Part shown: in pieces, positions 57,051-64,000 of the stretch
Layout of the letters: each line of letters starts with the position of its first letter
How positions within the stretch are numbered: the stretch's first letter is position 1
Assembly: GCA_019633425.1 (NCBI GenBank)
Contig: WSUB01000199.1
Span: 1-64,000, forward strand
Source: Tulasnella sp. 424
Taxonomy: Eukaryota > Basidiomycota > Agaricomycetes > Cantharellales > Tulasnellaceae
Direction of reading: 5' to 3'
DNA length: 64,000 nucleotides
Notes under the pieces: model-generated
What the model was told of the DNA's origin: nothing
Databases searched by the model: none
The model's input: only the letters and a program-made list of their open reading frames with translations
Position numbers and translations under genes: made by a program

Positions 57051-59938
57051 TCACGCAACGACATCTAACTCAGCCTTGACTCTGACGGCATCCGTCCGCT
57101 CCTCGATAGAATCAAAGAACTTGAGAGCGGTGGTCGCGCGGCCAATTTCCTCTTCCGCGGTCTTGACTTCCGCACCCCTCTCGTCCATCGCACGACAGAA
57201 CCGACTCCTTGTATCCCACGCAGCGATCCGCAAGACCTTCCTCGTCTCCTTGGCTATCCTCTGCGCATGACCCTCGGCGAAACCCGGTTGAGGCGTGACG
57301 AGGTTCGTGTGATGATACTGGTGGAGCTCCGAATCCGTCAACGAGGACTTGATCTGGAGGCCGATGCTCTTCGGGATGGTCTTAGGCAACTCCAAAACGA
57401 CGTACGCTCCCAAACCAACAGTGGCAACTCCCACAGCAGGTACGACCCACTTGCGCGTCTGCTCGTTCCCGAAGATATCTCCAATGTGCGCGAGACCTTC
57501 GATGAAGCTGCGAAGTCCGGCGGTGCTGCCTCCAACCATGGTGACAGCCGTCAAACCAATGCTGGCCAGACCCCACGGACTGAACGAGTCGTGGTCCCCA
57601 TCGTGGTTCTTGGTCATCTTGGCCAGGTGGTGGTGAACGGCGAAGACGTCGAGGTATGACACCTCCATGAGATCCGATCGCTGAGCGAGACCGATGCCCA
57701 AGCCGTGGACGCCACCCGCAACAACTGCCTGTCCTTTGCGTCCTGTACGACCTCGGATGCGCGAGAACATGGCTTCTGGGGCAAACACCTTGTTCGCCCG
57801 TTCTGCAGTAGGGGGAAGGTGTGCGTCGGCAAGCTTGAACACGCTATCGACACCGCTTCCAGTCACGGAGCGAGCTTCATCCTCCGCCAGAGCCACCGCC
57901 AAATCCAAGCTGGAAAGCAAGGTCTTCCTGACGGCCCTGGCGTATTGCCAGACATGGAGAATGCCGGGGTATGATGGTAAGGAAAGGGTAGCCTTGGATA
58001 GCCTGGGCGAAGGCCTGTTAACCAACGTCGAATCGACGGCAATTTCACCATTCCCAACTCTCTCGAGTGCCTGCTCCAGAAGGGCCAGAGCGCGGTGGTA
58101 AGCAGCGTTGCCCGCCTCATCTTCTTCATTGCCCAATCCCTCTTCGAGTTCCTGCTTCTCGCGCTCCATCCTCTCCAACTCCGGTCGAGCACGGTCCAAA
58201 ACCTCCTTGGCCTCGATAATGTCTGCGTCCGCGACGATACGGTTGGTGGAAAGAAGTAGTTCCAAATCGGAAATGATGTTCCGAAGGTAGGTGGTTACTG
58301 GCATGAACTTGGACTTGGCGCGCTTGGTCAGGACGAACGACCTCAAGCCGGACAACATCGTGTCGAAAGTCTCCTGTGGTACAGATGACTTCGGTGGTTC
58401 GGCATCAGGGAACGCGGCCCTAGCCAGTGCTGACTTGGAGTCCACGAAGTGAACCAGGTCGTCGGCCTCCTTCCATGTCTTGGGGCTGACTTGCTTGATT
58501 TGATCCAGGATCAAGCGCTTGCATTTAGCCTTGTCTTTAATGCCGTCGAACTTGTTGACGACGACGAAGATGTACGACTTCTCGTTGCTGGCGTTGAACA
58601 AGAACTCCTTCGCGCTGAGGGTGAAGTGGTTCTCGGCACTAACGACGAAGACCACGACGTCGATTTCCTCCTGGCGGGAGAAGATTTCCGTGGTGTGGAA
58701 GCTGTCTCGGTTAAGACCTGGTGCGTCGATTAAGGAGATGTTCACAACGCCGTTGCCGAGGAGGGACTGAGATGCGGCAGATGAGTCTTTGAGGTAAATC
58801 TTGAGAGCACCCTTGCCGTCGGAGTCGGAGACAATCTCTTCGACCTCGGACATGGGGACACGAGTGAAGGTAGATTCGTCCTCTCTGTTGTAGCTCTTGC
58901 TCATGCAATCGTCGATAAGATGGGCTTCCTCCACTCCGTCGTTCTCCGAAGCGTCGTGAACCTCGCAGAACAACGAAGTGCAGGGCTGCTGGTCCACTGG
59001 CATGACCTCTCTCTTGAGGAAGGCGTTAACAAGCGTCGACTTGCCCGCGTTGAGGTCACCTGTGACCAGGACCTTGGAAGACTTGTCGACGATCCTCGTG
59101 CGCAGCTTGTCGAGGTGGTTCAACGAATGGCCAATGCGTTCGTCAATCAGGTTGGCAATGGAAGCCTTTTCGAGTTGCGAAACAAGTCCGCCTGCTGAAG
59201 TTGACGCGCCATGGGGGCCAAGCTTGAGGTCGAGACGAAGAATTTGGAAGTCTGTTGGGATGAGGCCTTCCTCGTCGCCCACGTTCGGAGCATCTTCGGT
59301 TGTGGGGTCGGCTTCCTCCGTCGGCTCGTCTGCGACCGAAGCGAGGGTAAGAGACCGTTTCATCGATTTGCGACGAGATGAGACGACGTCGATTTCCTTG
59401 GCTGGTTCATCGGCAAAGGAAAGGGAGTGGCGTGACGAAGGGCGACGTTTGTTAGGCGAGTTGGGAGGTGACGGTGACGCGGGCCTGAATTGCGGATACC
59501 GAACAATCCATGATAATTTGTTGAATTGTCGAACGTCGGTGAGGATGGCTTTGGTGTCGTCTATCGCTCCGGTGATGCTAGAAAATGGAGTGGCGCGGTC
59601 AACATTCGAACCAGTGCGCAGGCAGAGTGGAGCGATGCAGAATTCGGCAACGGCGAGGCAAAGAAAATTGAGTTCGTAGTCGTGGTTTCTAGAGACGCGT
59701 TATGCTTGCCGGATGACGAAGTCTCGGCCAGGTTCGGGGACGATAGGAGTGTGTGCGAGAGAGGTACTCGGACTCACCGATCGGTCTGTTCAAGGTAAGT
59801 GGCCTCCACATCGTCTCCTTTTGCGGCTGCGACCTTGTCTGCTGGCCCAAAATTCGTCTCCTTCATGATCTCCTCTGTTGTTGGAGAGGATCCGACGACG
59901 GGTGCTGAAGCTGAAGCTGGAAAGTAGGACTGTGCCAT
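57051..59938 (-). CDS. FZO1: Mitofusin, mitochondrial outer-membrane fusion GTPase
   Basis: Two exons, complement of 57051-59577 and 59778-59938, give 895 residues. Exon 1 starts MAQSYFPASASAP. Its donor GTGAGT and the TTTCTAG acceptor join in frame across a 200-bp intron (longest in the window, so least certain). The dynamin-like GTPase has the P-loop GDLNAGKST at residues 227-235, then DAPGLNRDSF (switch region) and VNKFDG. Heptad-rich segments precede two close membrane segments around residues 724-743 and 764-785. A C-terminal coiled coil follows. By family it tethers and fuses mitochondrial outer membranes. It is transcribed divergently from FBX7. Confidence 0.93.
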
Positions 59939-60296
59939 ATTTTTCTCGTGGGTGGTACTGGATTAGTCTTGCGTTTTGGAAGTGATAAAATAAAGTCTAG
60001 TGAATGAGTGCTGTTGGCGGGCTTGGAGGTCGCCCTAGTCGAAGGACGCCAGAATTGCGTTGATGAGAGGGGAGTAGTGTGTAGTGAGGAGGGGAGCGGG
60101 AGGGAGGAGCTGTGGGTCGGTGGTCAGTCAGCAGTGCAATGTTTTCCCGCGTGGACCCGAAAGAAGCCGAGGCCGTGGAGACTTTGAACAACTCACTTGC
60201 CTTATCCGAGCTTATCCGTCACCTGACAACTCGACCCTCTCTCATCGCTCGAGACCAACAGCATTACATTTCCCCATCACCTACATAACCCAATCA
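59939..60296. promoter_or_regulatory. Bidirectional promoter region of FZO1 and FBX7
   Basis: This 358-bp gap separates two divergent start codons. Near the FBX7 side, gagaccaacagcattacattt at 60251-60271 is the inverse of the F-box promoter motif, so it marks the FBX7 core promoter. The FZO1 side shows no clear box. Confidence 0.5.
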
Positions 60297-62069
60297 ATGA
60301 CACCTCGCCCAGCACCACCAGCACCCGAAGCTGTAGCCCAAGCCCTGGCCCTCGTTCTCAAATCAATGGAAGATAGCGAGCCTGCCGGTGATCTAGAGTA
60401 TGTCTCATAGTCCTTAAACTCGACAGGTTTGGTCTACAACTGAAAATCCATTATCAGCGGCCGAGATATCGAGTCCAGAATGACTCACTTCAATCGCCTC
60501 GTCTCGCGCTGTCAGGTCGCAGGCGAAGCTCTTCAGCTCGCCACACAAAGAGAGGCAGCGCTCTTCCGCCGGCAACGCAACGCCCTCCTTCCTATCAATC
60601 GGCTCCCGCCGGAGTTACTTTCTGCTATACTTATCAAGTCCGTCACGCTATGGGAAAGGAGGGGATCACAACTGTTGGCCCAAGTAGCATGGCAATGGTG
60701 GCAGACCATCAAATCCGACCCACAATTCTGGACGCATATCACGCCTCCGCTGCGCGGTGTTGAGCTACAGACTCGGAAGGCAGGAATCCTTCCCCTCAGC
60801 CTGTACTGGTTGATTGACATGGAGAGCAAGGATCGTGATGCGTTTAAAGATCTCCTTCAGCGATATGCAGAAAGGTGGACAACGATCGTCGTCGCAGACT
60901 CTGATTGCGGGATGGATGCGCTGGAAGTGTTATGTACGAGCCCTTTTCCGCGTCTCCAATACCTCAGAGTTGTTCAGCCATCTCCAAAAATGAGCGGAGA
61001 TTGCAGGTTCAACCTCGCGAAATTTCAAAACCTGCAAGAGGCTCATTTGCAGCACATGCCTTCCTTTTCCGCCTCCCCCACTCCCAACTCCCCAATCCTT
61101 CTTCAAACCCGCCATCTCGATCTTTTTCGCAAGCGTTGTCACTCTTCGTATGATCTCGAATCTCTCCTCAGATACATCCCTCAGCTTATAGAGCTCTGGG
61201 TTGAAAATCTTTATGACGGCGCGAGCCCTCCACCACTCGTTGACACTCCCATCATCAGCCTCCCAATGCTCCGACGTCTGCGGTTCTGAGACGTGGCCTC
61301 TGGGAGGAGACAGGAACAAGACAGAATACCTTTATTAGCTCAAATTCGGGCACCACTGTTGGAGAAATTCGAGTTGCGCTGCAGTCCCGGCGGTTGGGCC
61401 TCAAACATTGGCGGAGGCACCATTTTTGACGCACTGGTGACGCAGCCGCACGCGCTGCTGAATCAACCAGAGAATGGGCCCCTGTTTTCTGTCCTCCGAA
61501 ACGCAGGTCTTTCCACTTCCTGGACAGTAGAAGTTTTGGGCCATGAGGTTTGGATTACAGCCAAGGGCAGCGGGGAAGGACGACTGGACATCCTTTGCTC
61601 AACAAAGGATGACATTCCCAAATACATCCTACAGCCCCTGGCCATGTTTAAACTTCCCGTTGATCTTGACATGGGTGGGTGGGATGAAGACACGGGGCTC
61701 GCGTTTTGGGATGACGTGCTGGATACGACACCATCACTCCGATCCTTCACACTTGACTGCACCCTTCAGGTCGCTCAGCAAGTCATGGACCGCCTCTCTA
61801 AAAAAGCACCATCACCAAGCTACACAAACCCCAGAGCTCCACTCTTGGAGAAAGTTCGCTTTCAAAATAAGTGGTCCGGCGAACACTCATGGTCCGAAGG
61901 CAATGTGGGAGAAGCTGTTAAAACCATGCTAGTGAGCAGACGAAACCTTTTCATTCAAAGAAGTGTACTCGACCCGCCGAAGCTGGTTGTTACCGAGCCA
62001 TATGGCGCGGTGTTCGATGAAGTGGAGGGCCGGTGGGTGAACTCGGACGATGCTCAATGTCAGCCGTAG
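60297..62069 (+). pseudogene. F-box-like gene FBX7, broken by one in-frame TGA
   Basis: Exons are 60297-60397 and 60458-62069 (60-bp intron, donor GTATGT, acceptor TTATCAG). The F-box reads INRLPPELLSAIL with WQWWQTIKSDPQFW. The frame stops at a TGA at 61287-61289, codon 311, right after LRRLRF, where FBX8 has a serine codon (LQFSDVV). The same frame then continues with no further stop to 62069, ending SDDAQCQP. So one lesion separates two good halves. The gene either makes a 310-residue truncated protein or is a young pseudogene. Its closest relatives are FBX6 and FBX8. Confidence 0.85.
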
Positions 62070-62183
62070 GCTTGCCGTGGCGAGAAGTTTACATCGATGG
62101 TTTACCATTCTTTCTTATAATTATATCAAATTGATTGTGGTTTCGTGATCTCTTCCTCGGAATATATGGGCGGACGGGTGTAC

Positions 62184-62420
62184 GAGTCGGTAATTACTAT
62201 AATGTCCGGAATCCGAACACGCGGCGGATAGGTGGGAAATAACCACCCATGTCCAGGACATGTTTGAGAAATATACGTAGTGCTCTGAGCAGAAATCAGA
62301 TCGATGATGGTATTTTAGTAGGGAATGATCGCATCGGGTTTTGGCTTTGGAAGCATCACGAGCGTGGTCTCTGGTTTCTCACACCTCGCTGCCGTGTAAC
62401 ATTACCGCTCTCACCTTGTG
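62184..62420. mobile_element. MITE-A copy, left end decayed
   Basis: The right end cgctctcaccttgtg matches the terminus of copy 1 in FBX3. Interior phrases gtccggaatccgaaca and gaatgatcgcatcggg match other copies. The left terminus is mutated beyond clear recognition before 62199. It lies in the 3' flank of FBX7, the same relative place as the solo end at 41007 near FBX6. Confidence 0.7.
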
Positions 62421-62492
62421 AGTTCACTTTCCTTCTCCGTCGCTTGACAAGGACATTACTTGACCCTCTATCATCGCTCACTATAAGCTAAA

Positions 62493-62506
62493 GAGACCTG
62501 ATAGCA
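62493..62506 (+). promoter_or_regulatory. Degenerate F-box promoter motif, FBX8 copy
   Basis: The phrase gagacctgatagca is a drifted form of the inverse motif found before FBX7. It lies about 35 bp upstream of the FBX8 start and is followed by ttacatttgcccatcacctac, shared in part with FBX7. Confidence 0.35.
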
Positions 62507-62539
62507 TTACATTTGCCCATCACCTACACACCTCGATCA

Positions 62540-64000
62540 ATGACTAGTGAACCACCTCCTCCAGCACCACCAGCGCCCGAAGTAGTAGCCCAAGCCCTGG
62601 CCCTAGTTCTCAAAGCAATGGAAGATAGCGAGCCTACCAGTGTTGGGGAGTAAGTCTTATAGACCTTAAACTCAATAATTTGGGGCTACAACTGATCCAT
62701 TATCAGCGGTGAAGATATCGAGTCGAACATGACTCAACTCGCTCGCCTCGCCTGGCGCCGTCACGTCGCTGCCGAGGCTTTTCAGCTCGCCGCACAAACC
62801 GAGGCAGCGCTCTTCTGCCGGCGACGCAATGCCCTCCTTCCTATCCATCGGCTCCCGCAGGAGTTACTTTCCGCTATACTTATCAAGTCCGTCGACGAAA
62901 ACCGAATTCACAGGACGGAGGTATTACAACCGTTAGCCCAAGTAGCGTGGCAATGGTGGCAGACCATCAAATCCGACGGACGATTCTGGACGCATATCAC
63001 GCCTCCGATGGGCAGTGTGGAGTTGCAAATTCGGAAGGCAGGAAACCTTCCCCTTCGCCTGTATTGGCCGGCCAGCGTGAAGTGGGGGGATGACGATGAT
63101 GCGGTTAAGAATCTCCTTCGACAACAGGCAGAAAGGTGGACAAGCATCGACGTCGAAAGCTATCGCGACGATGTTGCGCTGCAAGTGTTATGTACGAGCC
63201 GCTTTCCACGTCTCCAGTACCTCAAAGTTCATCCGGCATCATGGGGAACGAGCGGAGTTCAGACTTTCAACCTCGCAGCATTTCAAAACCTGCAAGAGGC
63301 TCATTTGCCGATCGTGCCTTCCTTTTCCGTCTCCCCTACTTCAAACTCCCCACTCCTTCTTCAAACCCTCCATCTTGACCTTTATTCACGGAACCCCTTC
63401 TCTGCGTATGATCTCGAATCTCTCCTCAGGTACACCCCCCAGCTTATAGAGCTCGGAGTCAGGAATCTTGATGACAGAACGAGCCCTCCAGCACCCGTTG
63501 ACACCACTATCGTCAACCTTCCAATGCTCCGACGTCTGCAGTTCTCCGACGTGGTCTCTGCAACCAACCGAGACAGAATACCTTTAGTAGCCAAAATTCG
63601 GGCACCACTGTTGGAGAAACTCGGCTTACACTACCCTGGCCAACCGTGGGCCCGAGCCAATGACATCGGTGGACGCACCATGTTTGACGCGCTGGTGACG
63701 CGGCCGCGTGCGTTGTTGAGCCGATCAGAGGACGCACCCCTGTATTCTACCCTCCGCAATGCATGTCCTTCTGCTTCCTGGACAGTAGGAGTTTTGGGGC
63801 GAGACGTTTCAATCACAGCGGAGGGTAGCGGGAGAGGGCAACTGGACATTTATTGCACAACAAAGGATTACGTTCCCGAACACATCCTCCAACCCCTTAC
63901 CGAATTTACACTTCCCATTGACTTTAACATGACTTGTTCTCACGACGGCACAAACCTCGCATTTTGGGATGACGTCCTGGATGTAACACCACTACTACTC
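62540..64000 (+). CDS. F-box-like protein FBX8, 3' end beyond the window
   Basis: Exon 1 is 62540-62649 (MTSEPPPPAPPAPEVVAQAL). The intron is 62650-62706 (57 bp, donor GTAAGT, acceptor TTATCAG). Exon 2 runs from 62707 past base 64000. The F-box reads IHRLPQELLSAIL with WQWWQTIKSDGRFW. The frame is open through LLSRSEDAPLYSTLRNA and is still open at DDVLDVTPLLL. By comparison with FBX6, about 115 codons lie beyond the window. It carries sense codons at both sites where FBX2 and FBX7 have stops, so it looks functional as far as seen. Confidence 0.8.

Noticed and set aside
59578..59777. Possible extra exon in the long FZO1 intron
   Set aside because: No frame in it continues both flanking exons, and direct joining gives a sensible TDRITGAIDD junction.

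Overview
The window is nuclear DNA of a filamentous basidiomycete, most likely an agaricomycete. Genes are dense and carry many short introns (about 40-70 bp). The conserved genes are ordinary fungal housekeeping genes: mitofusin, an epsin-R/Ent3-like protein, a WDR7-like protein, a nickel/cobalt transporter and a GH20 hexosaminidase. A degraded DUF6570-type Helitron protein and several families of non-autonomous DNA transposons are also present. Gene models come from reading splice sites and frames by hand. Functional names come from remembered family signatures, not from searches.

Region 1 (about 1-19 kb) is a tandem array of five F-box-like genes (FBX1-FBX5), all on the minus strand. Each has a short Pro-rich first exon, one phase-2 intron of 60-70 bp and a long second exon with the F-box and leucine-rich-like repeats. 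Between them lie decayed copies of the 3' end of the gene at 19365-20230, which shows that the duplicated unit once included that neighbour. FBX1 and FBX4 are open. FBX2 has one nonsense codon. FBX3 and FBX5 are each split by a transposon with a 3-bp target duplication. An RTA1-type membrane protein gene sits inside the array between two direct repeats.

Region 2 (19-24 kb) holds an acidic protein of unknown function, a divergently transcribed CCDC25/Jlp2 homologue and a 13-exon NiCoT transporter. Region 3 (24-34 kb) has two near-identical short-chain dehydrogenase genes on a segmental duplication, a decayed promoter of a third copy, and about 5 kb of intergenic sequence made partly of diverged repeats. 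Region 4 (34-41 kb) has a DUF4336 gene, a long low-complexity protein and an ENTH-domain epsin-R/Ent3-like gene.

Region 5 (41-64 kb) has FBX6 (minus), a Helitron fragment, a GH20 beta-hexosaminidase tail-to-tail with an 18-exon WDR7/rabconnectin-3-beta-like gene, a third, more diverged dehydrogenase, the mitofusin FZO1, and then FBX7 (plus, one nonsense codon) and FBX8 (plus, cut by the window edge). FBX6-8 form a second F-box subgroup with its own promoter context. The main biological story is a fast-evolving F-box family under birth-and-death turnover. Transposon insertions, single stop codons and unequal exchange have each removed members, with single-event lesions that can be reconstructed exactly.
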